Positions 51,073-61,277 of a stretch of 64,000 nt of DNA are shown here, piece after piece (position 1 is the first letter of the stretch; every line of letters starts with the position of its first letter). A program made the translations under genes and the position numbers. Origin of the DNA: Desulfobacteraceae bacterium (GTDB lineage: Bacteria; Desulfobacterota; Desulfobacteria; Desulfobacterales; Desulfosarcinaceae); contig JABDIN010000097.1 in assembly GCA_013003715.1 (NCBI GenBank), positions 1 to 64,000 on the forward strand. The letters are read 5' to 3'. The notes beneath the pieces were generated by a model. That model saw only the letters and a program-made list of their open reading frames with translations, searched no databases and was not told the origin of the DNA.

Positions 51073-52731
51073 ATGGAATTGATCGACCAACACACCAAAA
51101 AGATCATGGAAGGGTGCAAAAAAAGAGCCCGGGACGCCGGATTGAGTTTTCAGGACGAATCCCTGGAATATATCGTCACCAACCGGGATCTTCTGGAACT
51201 GTCCCCTAAAAACATGATTCCGACACTCTACGACTACTGGGTTCATGATGTCGAAGTCATGAGAGAGAAGGGCAAATATGAACTGTATCCCCACAATCCA
51301 TACGAAACGGTGATCAATACCCGCCCGGCCATTTCGTTTTACAACGATAACAATCCGGATTGGCTCAATGTCATGATATTCTATCATGTGCTGGGCCATA
51401 TTGATTTTTTCCAGAACAATCTCTATTTCCGCCATACTTGGGACTATGATTTCACCGGTGAAGCATTGTCCGACAAGCGTATGTTTACCCGGCTCAGAGC
51501 CGAAAAAGGCCGCTGGGTGGAGTACATTATTGAATTTGCGCGCGGTATAGATAACCTTGTGGGCTACCATAAGGAACTTTCCGCCAAGCATGAACGCCCC
51601 GCTCCTGACCACTCAAAAAAGGTGGATTTCTATTTTGATATCTTTCTCCAGAAGGTCAAAAAAATCCGGGTAAGTGAATATATTAAAGAAATCGAAAGAT
51701 TTAACTCTTGCCGGAGAGAAATGGGCGGCATGTGCGAGGACTCCTTTTTCTCCGATGTGGAGCAGAATCATCCCGAATTCAACACCATGTTCAACAAAAG
51801 CCTGGATAAAAAACCAAAGGAGACCAAAGACCTGCTCCAGTTTCTGATGATGAATTCGAAAATGTTGAACAATGAGAAAAACAACTGGATGAAAACCATA
51901 TTGCAAATCGTGCGCAAAACCTCACTCTTTTTCCAGCCGCAAATTCGCACCAAGATTATGAATGAAGGGTGGGCAAGCTATTGGCACGACACCTTGTTCA
52001 TGAAGGATGATCGTATCGCCGGCCATGAAGTAGACTATGCACGTGTCAACGCGGGGGTTACGTCCATGCCGCGGGTGGGTCTGAATCCCTACGCCCTGGG
52101 AATGCGGATGTTTTCCTATATCGAAGAACTCGCCGAAAAAGGGAAGATGACCTGGGATTTCCAGAAAATCAAAGATGCCGATGAGCGCCGCGATTACGAC
52201 AAAAAGAATGGCAATGGCCAGGACCAGATATTTAAAATCCGTGAGAATTTATGCGATTTCACTTTTTTAAATACATTTGTAGATCAGGACTTTGTTACCA
52301 AAAACAAATTGTTCGTGTCCGGAAAGCGGTTGAATGAATCGAAGATGGTTTGGGAGTACTATGTCAAAAGCCGCAACGCCGCGGACTATCGTGACATGCT
52401 GCTCACACAATTGTATCACCCGCCGCACATTGTAATAGATTTGGAAAAAAGCGACAACGGCCAGCTTTATCTCGTCCATAAATTTGAAGAAAAACCGTTG
52501 ATCAAGGATTTTCTCGACAATACCATGCTCGGTATTGAATACCTGTGGGGGGGCCCTGTTCATCTTGAAACCCATGAGGTTGTGGCACAACCCACAAAAT
52601 CGATGCCGCCGACAATACCTATCCCCGGGGTTCCGCCCCAGCGCGATGAGACTGAAAGAAAACAGGAGATCCAATGGCAACGGGTCCAGTATTCCATGGA
52701 AGACCGCAAATTATCGAAAAAGAAACTATAA
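51073..52731 (+). CDS. spoVR: SpoVR-family protein (YcgB-like)
   Basis: This 552-residue protein matches the SpoVR/YcgB family: P-Y-E-T-V-I-N-T-R-P-A-I-S-F-Y-N near residue 75, V-L-G-H-I-D-F-F-Q-N-N, F-F-Q-P-Q-I-R-T-K-I-M-N-E-G-W-A-S-Y-W-H and a C-terminal G-K-R-L-N-E region. SpoVR is named for a spore cortex defect in Bacillus; in non-sporeformers the gene accompanies prkA and yeaH and is linked to stress survival. The H...N-E-G-W-A-x-x-W-H arrangement could bind metal (inference). The start 51073 follows AGGA. Confidence 0.92.
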   Translation: MELIDQHTKKIMEGCKKRARDAGLSFQDESLEYIVTNRDLLELSPKNMIPTLYDYWVHDVEVMREKGKYELYPHNPYETVINTRPAISFYNDNNPDWLNVMIFYHVLGHIDFFQNNLYFRHTWDYDFTGEALSDKRMFTRLRAEKGRWVEYIIEFARGIDNLVGYHKELSAKHERPAPDHSKKVDFYFDIFLQKVKKIRVSEYIKEIERFNSCRREMGGMCEDSFFSDVEQNHPEFNTMFNKSLDKKPKETKDLLQFLMMNSKMLNNEKNNWMKTILQIVRKTSLFFQPQIRTKIMNEGWASYWHDTLFMKDDRIAGHEVDYARVNAGVTSMPRVGLNPYALGMRMFSYIEELAEKGKMTWDFQKIKDADERRDYDKKNGNGQDQIFKIRENLCDFTFLNTFVDQDFVTKNKLFVSGKRLNESKMVWEYYVKSRNAADYRDMLLTQLYHPPHIVIDLEKSDNGQLYLVHKFEEKPLIKDFLDNTMLGIEYLWGGPVHLETHEVVAQPTKSMPPTIPIPGVPPQRDETERKQEIQWQRVQYSMEDRKLSKKKL

Positions 52732-52748
52732 GCCGGAGCATACCCCAC

Positions 52749-55037
52749 ATGAACAATATTGATAAAGCGATGACACACATCAATAAGTGCATGGATGATG
52801 TTGAAAAAAGAGATCCTGTGCAGTTCAAGGATTTTTTGAATATCATCACGAAAAATCCATCGGCGGTTATCCGAAATATTTTCCAGGTGTTCCACGACAT
52901 GGTCAAATTTCATATCGGCGGCGGTATAAATGAGTACCCGGACGACCCCGAATCCATCGGCTACGTCCAGTATGATTGCACCAACTTGTTCGTCGAGGGC
53001 TCGGACCACCCCTTTTTTGCCGACCGTTTATTTGCCAATCGATTCGTGAGCCATGTGGAGGCCCTCCTGCGCGGCGCCCAGCAGAATAAAATCTACATTT
53101 TCGACGGTCCGCATGGTTGCGGCAAAAGCACTTTTTTGAACAACTTATTGAAAAAATTCGAAGAATACGCCAACACAGTGGCTGGTTCCAGTTATGAAAC
53201 CGTTTGGCGGATAAGGCCCGATCTGCTCGGCAGGGTGCCATCCAATGAAACCGTATCCATCCTTGAACGATTGTTCCAATTGCAGAAGGACCCGGACCAG
53301 GAACAATATGAAACCATCAAATCAAGGACCTTGAATCCGGATGATGACAACTATGTGGAGATCCCCTGTCCCAGCCATGACAATCCATTGCTTCATATCC
53401 CGAAACAATACCGGCGCCCCTTCTTTGACGATCTGTTTAAAAACGATGAATTCAAATGGTCCTTGTTTACGGCCAAGGAATATGAGTGGGTGTTCAGGGA
53501 CAGCCCTTGCACCATCTGCAGTTCCATCTACGAAGCACTTGTCCAGCGCCTGAAGAATCCGCTGAAAGTATTCGAAATGCTGTTCGCCCGCCCGTATGGT
53601 TTTAACCGGCGTCTCGGTACAGGTGTCAGTGTGTTTAATCCCGGTGACCGACCCTTGAAGCAAGCCATCATGTCCAACAACATGTTACAGCGCAAACTGA
53701 ACAGCCTGTTCAGCGACAGCAACCAGGTGAAATACCTGTTCAGCCGGTATGCGAAAACCAACAACGGGATTTATTCCCTGATGGATATCAAATCCCATAA
53801 CATCGAGCGCCTCATCGAGCTTCACAACATCATCAGCGAAGGCGTCCACAAGGTTGAAGATATCGAGGAAAATGTGAATTCGCTCTTCCTGGCCCTGATG
53901 AATCCGGAAGACAAAAAGAATATCCAGGATATCCAATCCTTCTCCGACCGGATTGCCTATATCAACATCCCTTATGTCCTGGACATCAACACGGAAGTGG
54001 AAATATACCGCAACATATTCGGAAAACACATCGATGAAAGTTTTCTGCCGCGGGTGCTTCACAACTTTGCCCGCGTCATCATCTCTTCCCGGTTGAATTT
54101 GAGATCGGAATCCCTGCTGGAGTGGATAGAAGATCCGGACAAATACCGCCGATACTGCGACAAGAATCTTCAATTATTGAAAATGGAAATATATACCGGA
54201 CATATACCGGCATGGCTCGGCGAGGAAGACCGGAAACGGCTCAACTCCAAACGCCGCCGAAATGTCATCAACGAATCGGACAGCGAGGGCAAGCACGGCA
54301 TATCAGGCCGGGATTCCATTAAAATTTTCAACGAATACTATTCGACCTATGCCAAATCCGACAAACTCATCGACATGAGCATGTTATGCAAATTTTTCAA
54401 GTCCAAAAAGGAGTTGCGCACTTCCATTCCGGACGGATTCCTGGAGTCACTGCTCCATCTCTACGATTACTCCATTCTCCAGGAGGTCAAGGAATCACTG
54501 TACTATTATAACGAAGAACAGATCGCCAGGGAAATCCAGAACTACCTGTTCGCCATCAACTTTGAGGTCGGGTCGGTGGAAACCTGCAATTATTCCGGTG
54601 ATAAAATTGAGGTTACCGAAGAGTTTTTCGAGGGGTTTGAACGCCGCATTCTGGGGTACAATGCGTTGAAAGCGAGATTACGGGAATTTCGCAGGGATAC
54701 TCAGAAAGAATACGCCACCCGGACCCTGACCCAGGAGATCATGCTGGAAGACAAACCGATCACCCAAACGGAATTGTACCAGAACCTGAATGAACGCTGT
54801 GTCTATAATCTGAAGGAAAAGGTACTGGACCCGTTCCTGGAAAATGAAAACTTCAGACGCGCGGTCAAGGATTTTGAAACAGAGGAGTTTAAAACCTACG
54901 ACAAAAAAATCAGGGATGACGTCTCCTATATGATCAAAAACCTGATGACCAAATTCCACTATACAAAAGCAGGTGCGCGGGCGGTTTGCATATATGTCAT
55001 CGATAATGACATCGCCAAGAAATACATGGACAACTGA
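52749..55037 (+). CDS. Second PrkA-like AAA+ serine protein kinase, large form
   Basis: This 762-residue protein has the PrkA AAA+ fold but is diverged from the first copy. The Walker A is G-P-H-G-C-G-K-S-T near residue 117, after V-E-G-S-D-H-P-F-F. A large insertion contains P-C-T-I-C and C-P-S segments, then R-P-Y-G-F-N-R-R-L and a long helical C-terminus. The start 52749 follows CGGAG; the frame extends upstream into spoVR without support. A second PrkA-type gene directly after spoVR is unlike the three-gene enterobacterial arrangement. It may assemble with or regulate the first PrkA. Confidence 0.85.
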   Translation: MNNIDKAMTHINKCMDDVEKRDPVQFKDFLNIITKNPSAVIRNIFQVFHDMVKFHIGGGINEYPDDPESIGYVQYDCTNLFVEGSDHPFFADRLFANRFVSHVEALLRGAQQNKIYIFDGPHGCGKSTFLNNLLKKFEEYANTVAGSSYETVWRIRPDLLGRVPSNETVSILERLFQLQKDPDQEQYETIKSRTLNPDDDNYVEIPCPSHDNPLLHIPKQYRRPFFDDLFKNDEFKWSLFTAKEYEWVFRDSPCTICSSIYEALVQRLKNPLKVFEMLFARPYGFNRRLGTGVSVFNPGDRPLKQAIMSNNMLQRKLNSLFSDSNQVKYLFSRYAKTNNGIYSLMDIKSHNIERLIELHNIISEGVHKVEDIEENVNSLFLALMNPEDKKNIQDIQSFSDRIAYINIPYVLDINTEVEIYRNIFGKHIDESFLPRVLHNFARVIISSRLNLRSESLLEWIEDPDKYRRYCDKNLQLLKMEIYTGHIPAWLGEEDRKRLNSKRRRNVINESDSEGKHGISGRDSIKIFNEYYSTYAKSDKLIDMSMLCKFFKSKKELRTSIPDGFLESLLHLYDYSILQEVKESLYYYNEEQIAREIQNYLFAINFEVGSVETCNYSGDKIEVTEEFFEGFERRILGYNALKARLREFRRDTQKEYATRTLTQEIMLEDKPITQTELYQNLNERCVYNLKEKVLDPFLENENFRRAVKDFETEEFKTYDKKIRDDVSYMIKNLMTKFHYTKAGARAVCIYVIDNDIAKKYMDN

Positions 55038-55105
55038 CGGCTGGTGCGGGTGGTTGGGAATCCGCAAAGGCAAACACCCCGTTAACAATCAGATACGCGA
55101 AAAAT

Positions 55106-55714
55106 ATGACTACGGAAACGATTGAATTCACGTCAGACAAATTCACACTCGAAGGGATTCTGGATAAAAACGACGTGTCCAGGGCGGTGGTGGTGACCCA
55201 TCCGCATCCCCTGTATGGCGGCGATATGCACAACCCGGTAACCGGATCGATCCATACGGCATATGCCAGCAGCGGATATACGACACTTCGGTTCAACTTC
55301 AGGGGTGTCGGCGCCAGCCAGGGCACCTATGCCAAGGGCACCGGGGAGCAAGGTGACGTTCTGTCGGCCGTCGGCCGCCTTCGTGATATGGGCGCACAAT
55401 GGGTGGAGATCGCCGGATATTCCTTCGGCGCCTGGGTGAATGCGCTGGCCGTTGCCAACGGTGCCGCTGTGGATCGCCTGATCATGGTCTCACCACCTGT
55501 GGGTTTTCTCGACTTTGACGGTGTGGGGGAATTGGACGGCCTGCACCTCGTGATCACAGGCAGCAAGGATGAAATCGCACCACCTGATGTCATCAAAAAA
55601 TACATGCCGGAGTGGAATCCGCGCGCACGTCTGGAAGTGATAACCGGGGCGGATCATTTTTATGGCAGTTATTTCCCGACCCTTGAATCCACAATAATAA
55701 ACGGCATCAAATAA
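55106..55714 (+). CDS. Alpha/beta hydrolase, COG2945-like
   Basis: This 202-residue alpha/beta-hydrolase has T-H-P-H-P-L-Y-G-G-D-M-H-N-P-V (oxyanion-hole region), N-F-R-G-V-G-A-S-Q-G, a nucleophile elbow G-Y-S-F-G-A with Ser as nucleophile, and late Asp/His candidates in G-S-K-D-E-I and G-A-D-H-F-Y. Members are small cytoplasmic esterase-like enzymes with unknown substrates. It follows the kinase cluster by 68 bp and may be co-transcribed. Confidence 0.88.
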   Translation: MTTETIEFTSDKFTLEGILDKNDVSRAVVVTHPHPLYGGDMHNPVTGSIHTAYASSGYTTLRFNFRGVGASQGTYAKGTGEQGDVLSAVGRLRDMGAQWVEIAGYSFGAWVNALAVANGAAVDRLIMVSPPVGFLDFDGVGELDGLHLVITGSKDEIAPPDVIKKYMPEWNPRARLEVITGADHFYGSYFPTLESTIINGIK

Positions 55715-56133
55715 AAACCAGCCCCCCAGGGGGATTGCAGCTAGATGATATATCATTGCATCGGATACGATTCCAACCATACCATTTTCCCATGCGATTG
55801 CCCTGCCCCCCGCACATCGGCATTGACACCGCAACCGCCCTCAATTAGAATTTGATTATCCTGGCACAAGCGACATCGCCTTTACCCTCTATATGAAGTT
55901 GCAGTCCCGGTTCACCATCTCCGCCTGATCTTGTGCAACTGGCAGATCTGACCGCCAACCACACCGGCAGCGCTAGTTGATTGTGGCACCGACATCTTCA
56001 TGAAACCTCTCGCAAAGCGATATCCCCGTCTCTCAAGCTGATTATCGATTATATTTAGCCATATTCCGTCATATTCCGTTTCCGAAAGGCGTCTGTTTTC
56101 AAAATATCATCCATCCGACCGAAAGGAGATCAT
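55715..56133 (+). other. Non-coding interval
   Basis: About 420 bp hold no gene. CCCCCCAGGGGG-type palindromic sequence near 55723-55735 directly after the hydrolase gene may end its transcript. GAAAGGAG at 56119-56126 is the ribosome-binding site of the next gene. Confidence 0.45.
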
Positions 56134-56790
56134 ATGAAATCGATCCAAAAAATTGTCGAAGAGCAGGCACACCGATGGCAATTGCTGCATGCAAAAGCGC
56201 CGGAAGCCCCCCGGACACTGCCGGTGGTAACGGTATCCAGAGAACCGGGCAGCGGCGGCAAACTGGTAGCGCAGGGCATTGCCGAGGAACTGGGTCTGGA
56301 CCTGTTCCACCAGGAGGTCATCCATGAAATGGCCAAAAGCGCAAAAGTCAGCATGCGGCTCCTGGAGACGCTGGATGAAAAAGGATTGACTGTCCTGGAA
56401 GAGTATATTTCATCCCTGGTCCACCGCGAGCACCTGTGGCCCGATGGTTATCTGAAACAACTGCTCAAGGTGATCGGCACCATCGGCGGTCATGGAAGGG
56501 CCGTCATCGTCGGCAGGGGCGCTAATTATGTATTACCAGCGGATCATCGTTTCAGAATTCGTGTGATAGCACCAAAAGCCTTCAGAGCCTCAAAAGTGGC
56601 TGCCCAATTCGATATATCACCGGATGAGGCGTTACGCCGGATTATTCGCACCGGATCAGACCGGAAGGCGTTTGTCCGGAAATACTTCAACAAGAATATC
56701 AGCGATCCCTTGAATTACGACATGATTCTGAATACCGGCACCATGAGCATCAGCCATTGTGTATCGGCCGTGTGCGCCGCATTGATATAG
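56134..56790 (+). CDS. Cytidylate kinase-like family protein
   Basis: This 218-residue protein is cytidylate-kinase-like (AAK_26 type). It has V-V-T-V-S-R-E-P-G-S-G-G-K-L-V-A as a modified P-loop, F-H-Q-E-V-I-H-E-M-A, and G-R-G-A-N-Y-V-L followed by R-V-I-A-P in place of the usual substrate-binding segments. The family occurs widely in Desulfobacterota without an assigned substrate; true CMP kinase (Cmk) normally differs in the P-loop. A strong ribosome-binding site lies 8 bp upstream. Confidence 0.82.
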   Translation: MKSIQKIVEEQAHRWQLLHAKAPEAPRTLPVVTVSREPGSGGKLVAQGIAEELGLDLFHQEVIHEMAKSAKVSMRLLETLDEKGLTVLEEYISSLVHREHLWPDGYLKQLLKVIGTIGGHGRAVIVGRGANYVLPADHRFRIRVIAPKAFRASKVAAQFDISPDEALRRIIRTGSDRKAFVRKYFNKNISDPLNYDMILNTGTMSISHCVSAVCAALI

Positions 56791-56918
56791 GCGCAGCTGA
56801 TCCGGTGATGCAATGCCGTTAAAAGGCAATGAATGTCTAAAGTAATCGGCGGGCACTGCCGATAGAAAAACCGCATGCTATTATAACCGCGGATTCGTTT
56901 GAAGGGAAACCGTCCACT

Positions 56919-57584
56919 ATGGTTCCAGGAATACAATCACCTTATCATTCTCAAACATCTGTTGCCCAGGACCGCAGACCATTGCGGACCTCCGGTGGAC
57001 GGCCGGGTATCCATTCCCGACTATCTGAAAAAACTTCCGATATCGTATCTTTATCCCATGCGGGAAAACAGTCCCGGCAGATGTTGAAATCGAATGATGC
57101 GGCTGGGGGTAGATCGCTGACCCCGGAGCAGAATAACGAGGTCAACCGGTTAAAAAAGATCGATCAGAAGGTGAAATCCCACGAACAAGCGCACATGGCG
57201 GCCGGGGCGGACCTGGTGAGCGGTGGCGCTTCCTTCACCTTTGTCAAAGGACCGGATGGTAAAAACTATGCGGTAGGTGGTGAAGTGAAAATCGACACAT
57301 CCGCCGAAAACGACCCGGATCAGACCATCCGCAAGATGCAACAGGTCAAACGTGCTGCCCTGGCACCTGCCGAACCGTCGAGCACCGACAGATCAGTGGC
57401 CGCCAAGGCTTCCCAGGTGGAAGCCAGGGCACGTATGGAAAAGTCCAGGCAAACAGATGATCAGGTGCCGGCATCGGAAGAAAATCGAACCGGGATACAC
57501 GGATACGATATGTCAGCCAATCCGATCACGTCACCACCGGAGGAACCGGCACCGGTGGGCCTACGGATTAATATTTCGATTTAA
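56919..57584 (+). CDS. SprA-related putative metalloprotease
   Basis: This 221-residue protein has the SprA-related core: [30 protein letters not shown] near residues 68-97, where H-E-Q-A-H is a zinc-type HExxH motif, then [19 protein letters not shown]. The region before it is Ser- and Arg-rich without a clear domain, and no signal peptide is seen. Peptidase function is annotated for the family on the strength of HExxH but unproven. The start may be internal. Confidence 0.75.
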   Translation: MVPGIQSPYHSQTSVAQDRRPLRTSGGRPGIHSRLSEKTSDIVSLSHAGKQSRQMLKSNDAAGGRSLTPEQNNEVNRLKKIDQKVKSHEQAHMAAGADLVSGGASFTFVKGPDGKNYAVGGEVKIDTSAENDPDQTIRKMQQVKRAALAPAEPSSTDRSVAAKASQVEARARMEKSRQTDDQVPASEENRTGIHGYDMSANPITSPPEEPAPVGLRINISI

Positions 57585-57635
57585 ACATCACGGATAACAC
57601 CGTAAGAAGCCGCATCATCGATCCCTACCCTGATG

Positions 57636-58547
57636 TCAATCGACCAATGCCCTGCCCTTTCGAAAAAAACCGTACAATTGGGAGATCACCATCCCGGCGA
57701 GCATGAGGGCGCAGCCCAAAAGTTCGCGTCCGGTAAAAATTTCCCCCAATATCATCGCACCGCCGATGGCGGCGAACACGGCTTCCATGCTCAACAATAT
57801 CGCAGCATGCGCCGGATGCGCCCTTCGCTGGGCCACAACCTGAAGGGTATAAGCAATTCCCACCGAAAAGGTTCCACCATAAAAAATCGGTATCGCCGCC
57901 CGAATCAGACCGTCAACGGTGATGGACTCGATGAACGAAGCCGTGATTAAACTGAGGATACTGCATCCGGCATATTGGGTGACGGCCAGACGCGAAGAAG
58001 AGATTTTCGGAGAAAGCCATCCGATGATCAGCACATGCCCGGCCCAGAAAAAGGCGCTGACCAATACCAGGAAGTCTCCGGGTGCAATGGTGAAAGATTC
58101 CGTAACACTCAGGAAATAAAGCCCAATTGCTGCAAACGCAGCGCCCATCCACGTACCCGGATTGGTTTTGTGTTTGAAGAACAAGCCTAAAATGGGAACA
58201 ATCACCACATAGAGCCCGGTGATAAAGCCGGCATTACCGGCCGTTGTATAAACCATTCCGCATTGTTGAAACGAAGCCCCCAGAAACAGGGCCAAACCGG
58301 CCATGGCGTTACCAATGAAAATAATTTTCCGGCTCACCGGTGGTGGCTGGGGTGCCTCAAGGTGCCGGGACTTTCGCTGTGCGATCAGCAAGGGGATCAG
58401 CACCAGACCACCCAACGCAAAGCGAATGCCGTTGAAGGTGAACGGTCCCACATAATTCATGCCCAGCCGCTGCGCCACAAATGCAAAACCCCAGATACAG
58501 GCTGTCAGCAGTAAAAGCCCATCTGATTTTAGCACATCCCGGTTCAT
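57636..58547 (-). CDS. EamA/DMT-superfamily transporter
   Basis: This 303-residue protein has ten predicted membrane spans in two EamA repeats (about residues 10-140 and 155-285), with A-C-I-W-G-F-A-F-V-A-Q-R near the start and A-A-I-L-L-S-M-E-A-V-F-A in the second repeat. It belongs to the drug/metabolite transporter superfamily; the substrate is unknown. It converges on the SprA-related gene. Confidence 0.9.
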   Translation of the reverse strand: MNRDVLKSDGLLLLTACIWGFAFVAQRLGMNYVGPFTFNGIRFALGGLVLIPLLIAQRKSRHLEAPQPPPVSRKIIFIGNAMAGLALFLGASFQQCGMVYTTAGNAGFITGLYVVIVPILGLFFKHKTNPGTWMGAAFAAIGLYFLSVTESFTIAPGDFLVLVSAFFWAGHVLIIGWLSPKISSSRLAVTQYAGCSILSLITASFIESITVDGLIRAAIPIFYGGTFSVGIAYTLQVVAQRRAHPAHAAILLSMEAVFAAIGGAMILGEIFTGRELLGCALMLAGMVISQLYGFFRKGRALVD

Positions 58548-58820
58548 AAGACATTCATCCTGGTCCGAAACTCCGCCATAAACAAGCCGGCAGTCCGTAA
58601 AAACCTGTAAAAGGATCGAAGGTTAACCAAACAGCCCCGGAATGTAAACCCCCAAATACCCATGTGCGCCAAGGCTAAAGTATTTGAAAACGGTTCAAAA
58701 TGTTCATGTTTTCATTCTTGCTGTCTTGAAAGAAGACCATGGTTGGTCTGAAAAACAATGAAAATGTGAATCATCTTGATGACAACGGCCTCAAACAGGT
58801 CGGGATTAGGTATTTAACAA

Positions 58821-58849
58821 TTGACTCTTTGCCGCCGGATTCTTAATAT
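58821..58849 (+). promoter_or_regulatory. Sigma-70-type promoter of the TIGR03546 operon
   Basis: TTGACT, a 17-bp spacer and TAATAT match the -35/-10 consensus at 5 of 6 and 5 of 6 positions. The start codon at 58953 lies about 100 bp downstream, preceded by AGAGAGGTGA. The rest of 58548-58820 shows no gene. Confidence 0.6.
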
Positions 58850-58952
58850 AGCTGAATTATTATCGCTTTTCACAGATCTTATTTACCAGGATGTTCCAAG
58901 CGAAACCAGTAACCCGCAACCCACTCCAATAAACAATCAGTGAGAGAGGTGA

Positions 58953-59477
58953 ATGATGATCGACATGATTGCTAAACTGATAAAGGTATTGAACTCGGAG
59001 ACCGAGCCCGGCCAGATAAGCCTGGCGGTGTGCTTCGCCATGATTATGGGATTCACGCCGCTGTGGAGCATTCACAATGCCATCGTGCTTTTGCTCGTAT
59101 TGATCATTCGGTTAAACCTTTCCACCTTCCTTCTGGCATGGGGTGTTTTCTCCGCCATCGCATACCTGCTGGACCCGTTATTCCATCGCATCGGGTTGTC
59201 CGTGCTCACCGCCGAATCATTGAACGGCACATGGACCGTGCTGTACAACAACATCTGGTTCCGTCTGGACGGTTTTAACAATTCCGTCGCCATGGGCAGC
59301 TTGGTATTCTCGCTGGTGCTTTTCATACCGGTTTTTCTCGTCCTGAACATGGTAATTCGACGATACCGGGAACATATTCTCACCTGGGTGAAAAAGACGC
59401 GAATCGTTCAGATGCTGGAGACAAGCAAACTCTATCAGGCATATCAAACCGTTTCCGGTTGGGGAGGTCGTTCATGA
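58953..59477 (+). CDS. TIGR03546-family membrane protein
   Basis: This 174-residue protein has three hydrophobic segments: I-S-L-A-V-C-F-A-M-I-M-G-F, I-V-L-L-L-V-L-I-I-R-L and a late F-S-L-V-L-F-I-P-V-F-L-V. It matches the TIGR03546 family, which occurs next to TIGR03545 genes. Its stop overlaps the next start by 4 bp (ATGA), so both are coupled. A membrane function is inferred; no activity is known. Confidence 0.82.
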   Translation: MMIDMIAKLIKVLNSETEPGQISLAVCFAMIMGFTPLWSIHNAIVLLLVLIIRLNLSTFLLAWGVFSAIAYLLDPLFHRIGLSVLTAESLNGTWTVLYNNIWFRLDGFNNSVAMGSLVFSLVLFIPVFLVLNMVIRRYREHILTWVKKTRIVQMLETSKLYQAYQTVSGWGGRS

Positions 59478-61249
59478 AAAAATGGATACGTTGGAAAGGC
59501 ATTATCCCGTTTATCTGCATCACCGCGCTGGTGTTGGTCTTCTGGGTTGTTTTCCTGGATGCGATCGTTGAGCGGATTATTGAATCCTTCGGCACCAAGG
59601 CCGTAGGTGCAAAAGTGGAATTATCCGATGCGGATGTGTCATTGTTCCCGGCCGGGCTTTCGCTTTCAGGGCTCTCGGTCACCAATCCGGAAGCACCCAT
59701 GACCAACGCGGTGGAGGTTGCGCAGATGGATTTGTCCATCGATACCCGGGCGCTGCTGCGCAGGAAGGTTATTATAGATGAAATCTCCATGGATGGGGTT
59801 CGTCTCAATACGGCGAGAAAATCGTCGGGTGCGATCAGAAAAGGCCGGAAAAAAGATACGGCCGGTGAGACCGAAAGATTCAAGAAAGTCCTCGAAAAGG
59901 CCGGTTGCGCGGAGCTGACATTACCTTCCTTCAAGACGCCTGATATCAGCAAACTTCTGGCCGATGAACAGCTCCAGTCGCTTCAAATCATCCAGAATTT
60001 TCAAAGCCGATTGGATACCGAGAAACAGAAGCTGAACAAGACCCTCGATACGCTTCCGGATGAGAAGACGTTTGCCGACTATCAGGCAAGAATCGAAAAG
60101 TTGCAGGGCGGCAACACATCAATAAGTTCCCTGTTAGGCGGCGCCACTGAAGTCGTAGCGCTCAAAAAAGACATCCAAAAGGATATTGACCGCCTCAACA
60201 CTGAAGTTAAATCTTTCAATACAACGATGAAGGGGTTTAACACCCAGTTCTCACAATTGTCAAAAGCACCCCGCGACGACATCCAAAGACTTAAAGACAA
60301 GTACGCCCTCTCACCGAAAGGTATGGCCAATCTGAGTCAGACGCTGCTCGGCGCCCGGTTTTGCGATTGGTGGGAGAAAGGATATCATTGGTACCAAAGG
60401 GTCAAACCGTATGTAAATCGGCCGGGAAAAAAGGGACCGGGCCCGGAAACCGTCACACCGGTTCGCGGCAAAGGGGTTGATGTGAAATTCGCGGAACACA
60501 ATCCGCAACCTGATTTCCTCATTCGCCTTACCCGGGTGAACGTCAAGCTCGACCTCGGTGATATCACCGGTATCATCGAGAACATCACCGCCGAGCAGCA
60601 CATTGCGGGCAAGCCCACGACCTTTAGATTTTTAGGCCAGGCGATGAAGGGAATGAAAGCCTTCAGTGCCATTGGGGAAATGAATCATGTGAACCCCGGC
60701 AATCCCAAGTATGGGATTGATATGAACCTTAAGGCCTACGAATTGGCCGATTTTGTTATATCCAAAACCAAAGTACTGCCGGTGACCATACAGAAAGCAT
60801 TGGCTGACCTGGATTTGGAATTTTCGCTGGCCGGATCGGATCTTTCCGCCCGAATGAATACCGGATTCAGCGCCGTGAAAATGATTTCCGACGTTGAGGC
60901 AGATGCCGGCGCCGTCGTGGATGCCATTGGTGCGGCGCTCTCCGGAATCGACAAATTCGGCCTGAAAGCGCTGGTGGACGGCACCATCGAAGACTATACC
61001 ATTGATATCCGTTCCGACCTGGACAAGGTGTTATCATCCGCTGTGGGCGATCTCGTTCAAAAAGAGGCCGGGAAAATAACCGCAGAAATAGAAAAGCAAG
61101 TGTTGGCGAAAGTCAGCGGCCCCATGGCGGAGGCCAACCAAAACCTGGGTGCGCTCGGCCCCATCGGCAGCGAGTTGACCAAACGGTTGACCTCGGGCCA
61201 GACCTTGCTCAAAAAAGAGTTATTCAAAGGAATCAAGCTGCCGTTGTAA
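59474..61249 (+). CDS. TIGR03545-family protein, AsmA-like
   Basis: This 591-residue protein has one N-terminal membrane anchor (I-I-P-F-I-C-I-T-A-L-V-L-V-F) followed by an AsmA-like start, V-E-L-S-D-A-D-V-S-L-F-P-A-G-L-S-L-S-G-L-S-V-T-N-P. A long coiled-coil region then spans about residues 170-290, and the C-terminal part is rich in beta strands. AsmA-like proteins bridge inner and outer membrane and move lipids. That role is plausible but only inferred here. It is coupled to TIGR03546; the QueG-like gene follows after 28 bp. Confidence 0.85.
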   Translation: MKKWIRWKGIIPFICITALVLVFWVVFLDAIVERIIESFGTKAVGAKVELSDADVSLFPAGLSLSGLSVTNPEAPMTNAVEVAQMDLSIDTRALLRRKVIIDEISMDGVRLNTARKSSGAIRKGRKKDTAGETERFKKVLEKAGCAELTLPSFKTPDISKLLADEQLQSLQIIQNFQSRLDTEKQKLNKTLDTLPDEKTFADYQARIEKLQGGNTSISSLLGGATEVVALKKDIQKDIDRLNTEVKSFNTTMKGFNTQFSQLSKAPRDDIQRLKDKYALSPKGMANLSQTLLGARFCDWWEKGYHWYQRVKPYVNRPGKKGPGPETVTPVRGKGVDVKFAEHNPQPDFLIRLTRVNVKLDLGDITGIIENITAEQHIAGKPTTFRFLGQAMKGMKAFSAIGEMNHVNPGNPKYGIDMNLKAYELADFVISKTKVLPVTIQKALADLDLEFSLAGSDLSARMNTGFSAVKMISDVEADAGAVVDAIGAALSGIDKFGLKALVDGTIEDYTIDIRSDLDKVLSSAVGDLVQKEAGKITAEIEKQVLAKVSGPMAEANQNLGALGPIGSELTKRLTSGQTLLKKELFKGIKLPL

Positions 61250-61277
61250 CCCAAACCCAGGAATCGAACAGACACTT

